Source of the DNA: Bacteroidaceae bacterium
GTDB taxonomy: Bacteria > Bacteroidota > Bacteroidia > Bacteroidales > Bacteroidaceae
Direction of reading: 5' to 3'
NCBI GenBank assembly: GCA_028709135.1
Contig: JAQVXN010000094.1
Location: 1-7,165, forward strand
DNA: 7,165 nt
Of the stretch, positions 1 through 6,735 are shown one piece after another. The position numbers and the translations under genes are program-made. The notes under the pieces are model-generated. The model was not told the DNA's origin, did no database searches, and worked only from the letters and a program-made list of their open reading frames with translations. How positions within the stretch are numbered: position 1 is the first letter of the stretch; each line of letters opens with the position of its first letter.

Positions 1-632
1 TCAATTCCGTTGAAACCTTTGTTTGCTGAATACTGAATTGTCTTGGGGCGCCCGAAAAGTCCGATAACAAAATGCAGATTGTAAATATTCAGGTCATAAA
101 GTGCTCCACCTGAGCAGAGAGGGTCAAATGCTGGTGCTACGTCGTGAATCAAATAATGGTCGTAGCGAGTAGAATATTTTGAATAGTTGCATTGTACAAT
201 TTTAATCGGTCCCAGATCCGGCAACACGCGTTTGATTTCTTTGAAAAAAGGAGCATGAAGAAAAGTAACAGCTTCAAAAATATAAAGATGTTTTATACGA
301 GCCAGATCTGCAAGTTTTTGCGTTTGTGCAGCGTTCGAACAAAAGGGCTTTTCAATGATAACGTTTTTGCCTGTTTCTAGAGCTCGGCGGCTATAGTCGT
401 AGTGTGCACTGTTTACAAGACCGATATAAACAGTATCAATATCTGCTGTTCGCAATAATTTGTCATAATCGGTGAAGATGTTGCAAATTTCATATAGCGA
501 GGCTAATTCATGTGCTTTTTCGATGCTGTGAGCACGGCAAAAAATAGCCTTTACCTGAATGTTTTTTACAATTTGTAAAGCTTTAACGGCTTCATGAACA
601 ATCTTCCCGGTTCCTATAATGGCCAGTTTCAT
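1..632 (-). CDS. Gfo/Idh/MocA-family NAD(P)-dependent oxidoreductase, C-terminus beyond window
   Basis: Reading the minus strand from ATG at 632-630 gives 210 uninterrupted codons that run off the left edge; the family is usually about 320-400 residues, so roughly the first two thirds is present. Residues 1-120 form the Rossmann nucleotide-binding half, with GTGKI (7-11) as the glycine-rich loop and the family hallmark EKP at 94-96, whose lysine is the usual catalytic residue. The second domain begins near 121 and includes GGALYDLNIYNLH (175-187). There Tyr184 occupies the place often held by histidine in DxGxH-type members, as in the DxGxY group. No signal peptide is seen, so it should be cytoplasmic. 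Members oxidise or reduce sugars, inositols or related compounds; the substrate here cannot be read from sequence. It diverges from the GH78 gene, so a role in sugar handling is plausible but inferred. Family assignment is secure, specificity unknown. Confidence 0.93.
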   Translation of the reverse strand, partial: MKLAIIGTGKIVHEAVKALQIVKNIQVKAIFCRAHSIEKAHELASLYEICNIFTDYDKLLRTADIDTVYIGLVNSAHYDYSRRALETGKNVIIEKPFCSNAAQTQKLADLARIKHLYIFEAVTFLHAPFFKEIKRVLPDLGPIKIVQCNYSKYSTRYDHYLIHDVAPAFDPLCSGGALYDLNIYNLHFVIGLFGRPKTIQYSANKGFNGI

Positions 633-652
633 TTTTTTTCGTTTGTTTGCGG

Positions 653-683
653 CAAAGTTAATGTAATTAGTTGAAAATCTCAA
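653..683 (-). promoter_or_regulatory. Bacteroidetes sigma-ABfr-type promoter for the oxidoreductase gene
   Basis: On the minus strand TAACTTTG (660-653) matches the Bacteroidetes -7 consensus TAnnTTTG exactly. A TTG (683-681) lies 20 nt further upstream, fitting the -33 element. The -7 box ends 20 nt before the ATG at 632, which predicts a very short leader of roughly 13-16 nt. That leader is A-rich with no Shine-Dalgarno sequence, as is normal in this phylum. Confidence 0.75.
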
Positions 684-775
684 TAGTAAAATTAAAAATG
701 TAATTGTGGCAAGCGTAGTAAAGCGATTAGAACAAATATTTCAAAAGTGAAATGCTCTTCGTAACAAAAAAAAAT

Positions 776-783
776 TAATTTTG
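776..783 (+). promoter_or_regulatory. Candidate -7 promoter box for the GH78 gene
   Basis: TAATTTTG matches TAnnTTTG and lies 96 nt upstream of the ATG at 880, in the shared intergenic region with the divergent oxidoreductase. I find no convincing TTG at the -33 distance, so this is weaker than the opposing promoter or depends on an activator. The implied leader is about 90 nt. The start codon is preceded by the A/T-rich AAATTTAAATCAAA and has no Shine-Dalgarno sequence. Confidence 0.45.
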
Positions 784-879
784 TATGCGTTTTGTCGGCA
801 CCTCAAAAGAAGCGTTTGCCGCGATCGAGCTTATTAATTGATTATAAAGCTTTTCATCATTACGGAAATTTAAATCAAA

Positions 880-3507
880 ATGAGATATTCAATTCATCAA
901 TTTCTTAGTGTCAGAACCTTAATGTTTATGATGCTTTTTCTGTGTTCTGGCTGGTGTGTGGCTGGAGTTAAAATTGTAAATTTACGCTGTGAATACAATA
1001 ATGAGCCTGTAGGTGTTGCTACGCAGACACCTCGATTTACGTGGACTTACAGTGGAAACAACGCCAATTTTAAACAGAAACGTGTTCTTTTATCCGTATC
1101 AACTGACAAAAAGTTATTAAAACAGCAGATTTGTCAGACTGAAAATACAGATAATAGTCTGATAGTTTATAGCGGAAAGGAAAGTTTGAAACCTCATACT
1201 CGTTATTATTGGAAAGTGACTGTGCTGGATGCAAATTCCAAGAAACTCAATTCTGCTGTTTCAACATTTATGACTGCAAAGTTAAGTGAGGACGATTGGT
1301 CTGCTCAATGGATTTCGGACAGGATGGATAAGGATGCGGCGCCTTCACCTATGTTGCGCAAGTCGTTTGTTACCTCAAGGAAAAAGATGATGGGAGCTTA
1401 TCTTTATGTGAGCGCTGCAGGCTATTTTAATGTAGCCGTAAATGGGAAATGGGTAAATCGTTCATATTTGTCGCCTGGATATACTCATTATGATAAGCGC
1501 AATTTATATTTGACCTATGATGTAACCAAAAATTTGGAAAAAGGTGAGAACGTCATTTCGGCCGTTTTGGGTAATGGATTTTACAATGAGATTCAACCTG
1601 TTACGGTATGGACATTCGAAAATGCAAGATGGCGTGGCCGTGCCCGTATGATCTGTGAACTTCATATAAATTATAGTGATGGTTCTACACAGGTTATTAA
1701 TTCCGATGAAAGTTGGAAGACAGCTACGGGGCCGTTTTTACACAATAATATTTATAGTGGAGATGCTTATGATGCTACGCGTGAGATTCCCGGATGGGAT
1801 AAGCCAGGTTTTGATGATTCCCGTTGGGCACAAGCTGTAAGAGTGCCGGCTCCTTCTCCAGTTTTGACGGCTCAAAACATGCCTGAAATAAAGGTCGAAA
1901 AAGAAATAATGCCTGTTGCTGTAAAGTCTTTTGGTGATACTGTTTTTGTTTATGACTTCGGCATTAATCATACCGGATTTACTTGTTTGACTGTAAAAGG
2001 AGAAAAAGGAGCCAAATTGCGTATTCGCCATGGTGAATTGCTGACGTCGGATGGGCATTTACAAACAGGAAATATAGATGTCTATTATAAGAGGGAATAT
2101 CCCGGTTATCCATTTCAAACGGACCTTTATGAATTGAGTGGTCGTCAAGAGACGCTTTCTCCGAATTTTTGTTATCATGGTTATCGTTACGCCGAAGTGC
2201 ATTGTGACCGCCCCATGAAACTTTCTAAGGAAAACTTGAAATCATATTTCTTTCATACGGCTGTACAACCGGTGGGCCATTTTTCTTGTTCTAATGAGAT
2301 GTTGAATAATTTATGGACCATTACGCGTCGCTCATATCTTTGCAATCTGATGAGTATTCCAACAGATTGTCCGCAGCGCGAAAAGAACGGATGGACGGCT
2401 GATGCACACATTTCACAGGATCTCGGTCTATTGAATTTCGATGGCATCACATTTTATGAGAAATGGATCGATGATATGGTGGATAATCAGACTGCTGAAG
2501 GGCGTGTGTCCGGCATCATTCCAAGTTCCGGTTGGGGCTACGATGATTGGATTGGTCCGGTATGGGATGCCGCATTGTTCATTATTCCAATGAATCTGTA
2601 TCGTTATTATGGTGACGTTAACGGTATTCGTAAAATTTGGCCGGTATGTAAGAAGTATTTGGAATATTTGAAAACCCGCGAGAATGAAAACAAAACCGTT
2701 GTTTATGGCATTGGTGATTGGGTTCCTTTCAAAACCACGACGCCAACAGATTTCACGACTACCTGTTTCTATTATATGGATAATGAATATATGGCTCGTT
2801 TCGCTGAAAAGCTTGGCGAGGACGGTTCTGCTTATGCTGCAAAGGCTGCAGAACTGAAGGCTTTCATTAATCAACATTACTTTGATTCCGAAAAGAGTAC
2901 TTATGCGAATGGTTCTGAAGCAGCTTTGGGTGTCGCTCTTTATTTGGGCTTAGTGCCACAGGAGAATGAACAACAGGTGGCTGACAAACTTTGTCGTCTT
3001 GTTGAAGAGTCGAATAATCATTTGGATTTTGGTATGCTGGGAAGTAAAACCGTATTGCGTATGCTTGTGAAATATGGTCATGCCGATGTAGCATATAAGA
3101 TGGCTACTCAAACAGATTCTCCATCTTGGGGTGATTGGCTGAAAAAAGGTTTGACAACTCCTCCTGAAACGTGGGTGCTTTCACCTGATTTTCGTGACGC
3201 CTCTCTGAATCATGTGTTTTTAGGCGATATAAATGCTTGGATGTACAATGATTTGGCTGGTATCAATTATGATGAAAATAATCCAGGTTTCTCACATTTC
3301 TTTATTACACCTCATTTTGTGAAAGATTTGAATTGGGTGAAAGCTGATTATCAATCCGTGAAAGGCTTGATTCGTTCTGAGTGGCAACGTAACAGTGCCG
3401 GAATTACATTAAAGGTGACTGTGCCTGCCAATACTTCTGCCACTGTCATTGTAGATGGTAAGAGTACTGAGTTACTTTCCGGTGAGCATCAATTGTCTTT
3501 TAAATGA
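880..3507 (+). CDS. Exported GH78 alpha-L-rhamnosidase
   Basis: This encodes an 875-residue inverting glycoside hydrolase that removes terminal alpha-L-rhamnose from glycans or glycosides. The start at 880 is forced by an in-frame TAA at 871-873. Residues 1-29 form a Sec signal peptide (hydrophobic 14-25, cleavage near Ala28/Gly29). No lipobox fits, so the product is likely periplasmic or released. Domains in order: Ig/Fn3-like (about 30-132); N-terminal rhamnosidase beta-sandwich (about 165-335, with VNGKWV and LGNGFY); second beta-sandwich (about 345-450); (alpha/alpha)6 catalytic barrel (about 460-790); C-terminal beta domain (about 795-875). The barrel carries DCPQREKNGWTAD, giving Asp496, Glu501 and Asp508 with the same spacing as Asp567/Glu572/Asp579 of Bacillus RhaB; Glu501 is the presumed general acid. 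Glu763 in TTPPETW is my best candidate for the general base, followed by the conserved SLNHVFLGD. Length is typical and nothing is broken. The natural substrate is unknown. Confidence 0.96.
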   Translation: MRYSIHQFLSVRTLMFMMLFLCSGWCVAGVKIVNLRCEYNNEPVGVATQTPRFTWTYSGNNANFKQKRVLLSVSTDKKLLKQQICQTENTDNSLIVYSGKESLKPHTRYYWKVTVLDANSKKLNSAVSTFMTAKLSEDDWSAQWISDRMDKDAAPSPMLRKSFVTSRKKMMGAYLYVSAAGYFNVAVNGKWVNRSYLSPGYTHYDKRNLYLTYDVTKNLEKGENVISAVLGNGFYNEIQPVTVWTFENARWRGRARMICELHINYSDGSTQVINSDESWKTATGPFLHNNIYSGDAYDATREIPGWDKPGFDDSRWAQAVRVPAPSPVLTAQNMPEIKVEKEIMPVAVKSFGDTVFVYDFGINHTGFTCLTVKGEKGAKLRIRHGELLTSDGHLQTGNIDVYYKREYPGYPFQTDLYELSGRQETLSPNFCYHGYRYAEVHCDRPMKLSKENLKSYFFHTAVQPVGHFSCSNEMLNNLWTITRRSYLCNLMSIPTDCPQREKNGWTADAHISQDLGLLNFDGITFYEKWIDDMVDNQTAEGRVSGIIPSSGWGYDDWIGPVWDAALFIIPMNLYRYYGDVNGIRKIWPVCKKYLEYLKTRENENKTVVYGIGDWVPFKTTTPTDFTTTCFYYMDNEYMARFAEKLGEDGSAYAAKAAELKAFINQHYFDSEKSTYANGSEAALGVALYLGLVPQENEQQVADKLCRLVEESNNHLDFGMLGSKTVLRMLVKYGHADVAYKMATQTDSPSWGDWLKKGLTTPPETWVLSPDFRDASLNHVFLGDINAWMYNDLAGINYDENNPGFSHFFITPHFVKDLNWVKADYQSVKGLIRSEWQRNSAGITLKVTVPANTSATVIVDGKSTELLSGEHQLSFK

Positions 3508-3711
3508 TAGCGAAGCAATGATTTTGGTACTTCAAAAGTATTTATTTTGTATAGTGTTTAGTTGCTGGTAGACACAATCTTTATTAAGAATTGAAATATG
3601 AAGATTTTATTTTTTAATAATTTCTGTCAGAACCATTAAAAACATTGTATGAAACGTACTTATCATTTTTCTCAATTTATATATAAAACTTGAGCTTCTA
3701 AACGAAGTATA

Positions 3712-3741
3712 GGTGCTAAAAACTTCGGTGTTTTTAGCACC
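3712..3741 (+). terminator. Strong hairpin, probable intrinsic terminator of the GH78 transcript
   Basis: GGTGCTAAAAAC (3712-3723) pairs perfectly over 12 bp with GTTTTTAGCACC (3730-3741) around a 6-nt loop, TTCGGT. The 3' side continues CTGCTTTTA, a short and interrupted T-tract, so termination efficiency is uncertain. It lies 204 nt beyond the GH78 stop, which would leave an unusually long 3' leader unless processed. The A-run on the left arm does not give a clear opposite-strand terminator. Confidence 0.55.
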
Positions 3742-4112
3742 CTGCTTTTAGGACTATGTCTGATCAGGCAAAATATTTATCGAATATAGTTTGCTTGAGT
3801 TCTGGATAAAAAATTAGAAGAAAGAGCATTCAATTTGTTTTATTGATTTCATATTCAAAAAGCTCTTGCAATTTATTATCAAAGGAATAGAAGACTATGA
3901 TAACAGAATTTGAGAGCTAGTTTTTTATATTTTATCTTAAGTTCAGCTATCATGCAAAAAAGAGGGGTGGCTTCGTCTATCGTTCTTAACGATGGTTGTA
4001 TTCTTCTGATTTTCAATTATAAATGTATAAGTATTTTGCGCTCATCCTATTTTTCAACAGATATTTTACGACTCCTCTTCTTATGAGCTCAACTCAGACA
4101 TACATGCTGTTA

Positions 4113-4140
4113 TTTTAAGGTACACGTGTGAACCTTATAA
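4113..4140. repeat. 28-bp dyad, TTTTAAGGT-N10-ACCTTATAA
   Basis: The left arm 4113-4121 and right arm 4132-4140 are reverse complements over 9 bp with one mismatch. The 10-nt centre contains the self-complementary octamer ACACGTGT (4122-4129), offset by one base from the outer axis. The arrangement resembles a binding site for a dimeric protein. It lies 823 bp upstream of the esterase-like gene, so no target gene is evident. Confidence 0.5.
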
Positions 4141-4194
4141 GCATTTTGTCAAGGTTTTTATTGGGGTTCCAAGAACTTGCAAACAATGTACGAC

Positions 4195-4229
4195 TTTGTC
4201 AAAAATATGTTTGTCATATTTTTGACAAA
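4195..4229. repeat. Perfect 15-bp inverted repeat with 5-nt loop
   Basis: TTTGTCAAAAATATG (4195-4209) and CATATTTTTGACAAA (4215-4229) are exact reverse complements around TTTGT. TTTGTCA also occurs directly at 4145-4151 and, overlapping the loop, at 4210-4216. The short sequence is therefore present three times forward and once inverted within 85 bp. The stem is AT-rich and not followed by a T-tract, so a terminator is unlikely. A cruciform or protein-recognition site fits better. Confidence 0.7.
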
Positions 4230-4334
4230 TGCCCTCACAGTTTTTTTGAATGCCAACTTCTGATCACGCAGAAAGAAATTTGGATTTTCATGAAAAATGT
4301 TCATAAATTTCCTACCAAGAATTTTAAAAAACAC

Positions 4335-4414
4335 GTGGCACGTGGCACTTTTAGGTATAACTGTTTTTCAATGAGTAGATTAAGTTAGTGCCACGTCAGT
4401 GCCACCAGTGCCAC
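4335..4414. repeat. GTGGCAC/GTGCCAC repeat cluster
   Basis: Two tandem GTGGCAC copies (4335-4341, 4342-4348) face three reverse-complement GTGCCAC copies (4388-4394, 4399-4405, 4408-4414). The right-hand copies start 11 and 9 bp apart. The best single pairing is ACGTGGCACT (4340-4349) with AGTGCCACGT (4387-4396), a 10-bp stem around a 37-nt loop. These GC-rich heptamers are conspicuous in the surrounding AT-rich DNA. Iteron-like protein binding, alternative RNA pairings or a recombination region are all possible; the function is unknown. Confidence 0.75.
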
Positions 4415-4782
4415 GTAAATTCTTAAATATTGTAAATAATCGAGGCATGATGCTCTTATATTGCTGTAAATGTGTAGTTTGCATTTTAGCTGCTTAAAAG
4501 TCCATTTCTTCATTTTTGGGCCCTTTTTGAGCAAAAGTGCCAATAGTATATGAAATGGACGTCCCAAAAAGGGTGTTTTTCGACCGTTTTTGACGATTTT
4601 GCCAAGTTTGAAACTGTGTTTTTGATATTTTTAAGACTTCAGAAACGGTAAATGAACAATTGATAGATGTTATTTGAATCTTCAAAACTGCCATTGCCTG
4701 AACTCAAGTATACATCATAAATGCTTGTGACGCTCTTGATCTGAAATATTGGAAATCGGGCGAATTTTTTTCTCTACTGTTT

Positions 4783-4810
4783 GGTAGATATTATTAAAAA
4801 TAATTCTACC
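4783..4810. repeat. Bulged 12-bp hairpin upstream of the esterase-like gene
   Basis: GGTAGA (4783-4788) pairs with TCTACC (4805-4810). After a single unpaired T, ATTATT (4790-4795) pairs with AATAAT (4799-4804), leaving a 3-nt AAA loop. No T-run follows on either strand, so it is a poor intrinsic terminator. It lies 112 bp upstream of the -7 box at 4922 and could be an operator or simply AT-rich chance structure. Confidence 0.45.
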
Positions 4811-4921
4811 TGTTTCAAATGCTCAAAATTCAAGATTTTAGATGAGAAAACTTGTTTTTGTAAATGTAAATTGATGTCTATTTTTCTATAATAATACGGA
4901 TAATTATTTGTGTATTTTTTA

Positions 4922-4929
4922 TAACTTTG
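4922..4929 (+). promoter_or_regulatory. -7 promoter box of the esterase-like gene
   Basis: TAACTTTG matches the Bacteroidetes TAnnTTTG consensus exactly and is identical to the oxidoreductase box. It ends 33 nt before the ATG at 4963, implying a leader of about 25-30 nt. The -33 region lacks a good TTG at the expected spacing; a TTTG at 4907-4910 is too close. The leader is A-rich, with AGAAGA directly before the start codon rather than a canonical Shine-Dalgarno sequence. Confidence 0.65.
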
Positions 4930-4962
4930 CGATAAAAATAAAAGTGTAGATTATCTAGAAGA

Positions 4963-6735
4963 ATGGAACTAAATCATAACGGATATAGAAGTTTAAATAC
5001 GAAGTGGAATCTATTGTCTTTACTATTATTGTTGCAATTGTTTTTTTTACCGAGCATATCACATGCTGAAAATTTACTATTTCAACATGGGAAATATTCC
5101 AATCAATGGGATTTTAATCTGATCGATATTGGTAGTGTAATCTATTCAAAATTTGATCTTGATAAAGATTCCTCCCTGTGCCTGAAGACAAGATGGGATC
5201 CTGTGCAAATGGGGTGTGTCGTTTTATCCAGACATCGAGCTATTGATTCTAAAATTTCCATCTCTATTCGTTATAAGACCCAATACTGTAGCAAAGTTAA
5301 TTTAATTATTACAAGAAATAATGGTGACCGGAGGATCTTAAAAGATACCATAAGATTAAAACCATCAACAGAATGGACCTCTGCGAAACGTTCTATAAAG
5401 GTCCATGAACCTCAATTATTAAACATTTCGATCAAACTTGAAAAAATGAAAGGTCATTGGGGAGCATTATGGCTTAACGACATCAGTATTCCTGATGAGG
5501 CATTGACTACAGCAGATTCGGTTCAGATAGACTCCTCCTTTTCATCATTGAAAAATAATATAACTTGTTGGTCTGATTCTGACTGGAATCAATTCTCCTT
5601 TATGAAAAAGCCCATTTTGGGAATTGGCGAAACATGCCATGGAACCCAAGAAATGCAAGATATTGCCATCTCTATCATGAAGGAAAGAATACTCAAAAAC
5701 AATTGTCAACTTATCTGTAAAGAATGGCCTATAGAGCGGACTCTGTATGCCAACAGATTTATTCATGGAGATTCTAACTTTCAGCTGGAAGATTTTTTGA
5801 AAGGATTTGATTACTTTGTTGAATCAGAATCATCAATTTCATCATTTCTCAAATGGTTGAAATCTTATAATTCAAGCCATTATAAAAAAGTGTCTCTTTG
5901 CGGATTGGATTTTGAAATACACAGATTTCAAAGCTTTTTTGATCTGCATAAATTTTTTGGATGTCTAAACAAAGAGAGAAACATTCCGGGAGTAGACTCT
6001 ATCTGTCAGTCGTTGTCGTCTCCAAAAACATCTGTAAAAAAAATAGTCAGCCAAATTACTCGAAATAAGAACTTGGATTCCATTTTGAATCCGGAAGAAA
6101 AAAAGGTTATTATTCAAAGTTTGAAACTTACTGACTATAGTGATGATCACATAAAACGATTTGCATATCGTGACCACGCATTTTATGATAATTTTACTAT
6201 AGAAAGTGACAGCCTTCTGAAAGCAGGGGGAACCGTTACTCTTGGTGCCCATTTTGGGCATCTTAATTATGTGGATAGAATGTATTATACTTCTCTGAAA
6301 AATGATTTTGATGCAGGCTACTATCTAAAAAACAACTATAAAAACAACTATTCCTGTGTCGGTCTTATTGCCTTAAAAGGAACAACAATATATATAGATA
6401 CTCCACATGACAGTATCAATCCGATAGAAGTAGAAATTCCGAAAGCTTCGCCGTTTAGTCTGGAATCAGAATTAGGAAAATTATCGTTGGACTCTCTTTA
6501 TTTATCTACAGAAAATATGAATGGCGCTTTCTATTCTTTTTGTAGAAGTATTGGATATTTATTTTGCCCTGAAGTAGATAGATTAGATTTCCCGATAGTT
6601 CCAAAATCGAGAGCTGACGGCTTTATTTATTTGAGACAAGTTCATGCTATAAAAAAAGAAAAAACAAAAAGAGAATTCGAGATGGAAGTATCTGATTATA
6701 TGAAACGTGCTGAAAATAAGAAACATATTTTTTGA
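4963..6735 (+). CDS. Exported erythromycin esterase-like superfamily protein
   Basis: This encodes a 590-residue protein. An in-frame TAA at 4939-4941 limits upstream extension. Residues 1-35 are a Sec signal peptide (leucine-rich core 17-29, cleavage at SHA-EN, after Ala35). Residues 36-177 look like a beta-sandwich domain ending in ALWLNDISI, as in many Bacteroidetes members. The esterase-like domain spans about 210-560: ILGIGETCHGTQE carries Glu223 and His226, with the E-x-x-H spacing of Glu43/His46 in EreB. Glu254 follows in KEWPIER, RDHAFYDN begins at Arg403, and GAHFGH supplies His430 and His433, replacing the common WAHNxH. Several usual residues differ: Cys225 replaces Thr in the THG motif, and Ala235 lies where a basic residue normally sits, by my alignment the Arg55 position of EreB. 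Some superfamily members hydrolyse macrolide lactones, but many distant ones have unknown substrates. Resistance should not be assumed. Arginine codons are mostly AGA, unlike the rhamnosidase gene. Confidence 0.85.
   Translation: MELNHNGYRSLNTKWNLLSLLLLLQLFFLPSISHAENLLFQHGKYSNQWDFNLIDIGSVIYSKFDLDKDSSLCLKTRWDPVQMGCVVLSRHRAIDSKISISIRYKTQYCSKVNLIITRNNGDRRILKDTIRLKPSTEWTSAKRSIKVHEPQLLNISIKLEKMKGHWGALWLNDISIPDEALTTADSVQIDSSFSSLKNNITCWSDSDWNQFSFMKKPILGIGETCHGTQEMQDIAISIMKERILKNNCQLICKEWPIERTLYANRFIHGDSNFQLEDFLKGFDYFVESESSISSFLKWLKSYNSSHYKKVSLCGLDFEIHRFQSFFDLHKFFGCLNKERNIPGVDSICQSLSSPKTSVKKIVSQITRNKNLDSILNPEEKKVIIQSLKLTDYSDDHIKRFAYRDHAFYDNFTIESDSLLKAGGTVTLGAHFGHLNYVDRMYYTSLKNDFDAGYYLKNNYKNNYSCVGLIALKGTTIYIDTPHDSINPIEVEIPKASPFSLESELGKLSLDSLYLSTENMNGAFYSFCRSIGYLFCPEVDRLDFPIVPKSRADGFIYLRQVHAIKKEKTKREFEMEVSDYMKRAENKKHIF

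Larger units (their letters stand above)
3508..4962. other. Long gene-poor intergenic region rich in inverted repeats
   Basis: About 1.45 kb separates the rhamnosidase from the esterase-like gene. Open frames on both strands here (the longest is 86 codons at 4128-4388) lack recognisable domains, plausible promoters and coding character, and I do not regard them as genes. No tRNA- or rRNA-like structure is recognised. What stands out is a 12-bp hairpin at 3712-3741, a dyad at 4113-4140, a 15-bp hairpin at 4195-4229, the GTGGCAC/GTGCCAC cluster at 4335-4414, a 9-bp inverted repeat (GTCCATTTC at 4500-4508, GAAATGGAC at 4552-4560) and a bulged hairpin at 4783-4810. It could be a decayed gene or element, a regulatory region, or the site of a small untranslated RNA; none of these is proven. 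Confidence 0.6.

Noticed and set aside
192..380. 62-codon plus-strand open frame
   Set aside because: It lies antisense inside the oxidoreductase gene, whose minus-strand frame shows clear family motifs; a shadow frame.
1738..3094. Several minus-strand open frames of 65-149 codons
   Set aside because: All are antisense to the GH78 gene, lack domains and promoters, and are explained by the codon composition of the real gene.
3528..3540. TACTT-CAA-AAGTA hairpin just after the GH78 stop as a terminator
   Set aside because: The stem is only 5 bp, AT-rich and without a clean T-tract; the 12-bp hairpin at 3712 is far stronger.
3533..3540. Minus-strand -7 match (TACTTTTG) giving an antisense promoter into the GH78 gene
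   Set aside because: A single short consensus match with no supporting -33 element or known target; likely chance in AT-rich DNA.
4128..4388. 86-codon plus-strand open frame as a hypothetical protein
   Set aside because: Its sequence is read straight through the 15-bp hairpin and the first GTGGCAC repeats, with no recognisable domain, promoter box or coding signature.
4335..4414. CRISPR array
   Set aside because: The repeats are only 7 bp, occur in both orientations and have no regular spacers; no cas gene is nearby.
4500..4560. 9-bp inverted repeat GTCCATTTC/GAAATGGAC as ends of a tiny insertion element
   Set aside because: No target-site duplication is apparent, the enclosed 43 bp carries nothing, and the repeat is too short to call a mobile element.
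4385..4694. Two overlapping minus-strand open frames of 60 and 66 codons
   Set aside because: They overlap each other, have no minus-strand -7 box upstream, and the C-terminal VALVAL of one is simply the translated GTGCCAC repeats. A decayed gene is conceivable but not supported.
5545..6261. Minus-strand open frames of 73 and 98 codons
   Set aside because: They are antisense to the esterase-like gene, with no independent evidence of coding.
4963..6735. Calling this a macrolide resistance gene
   Set aside because: Membership in the superfamily is visible, but key motif residues differ from EreA/EreB, and most such Bacteroidetes proteins have no shown macrolide activity.
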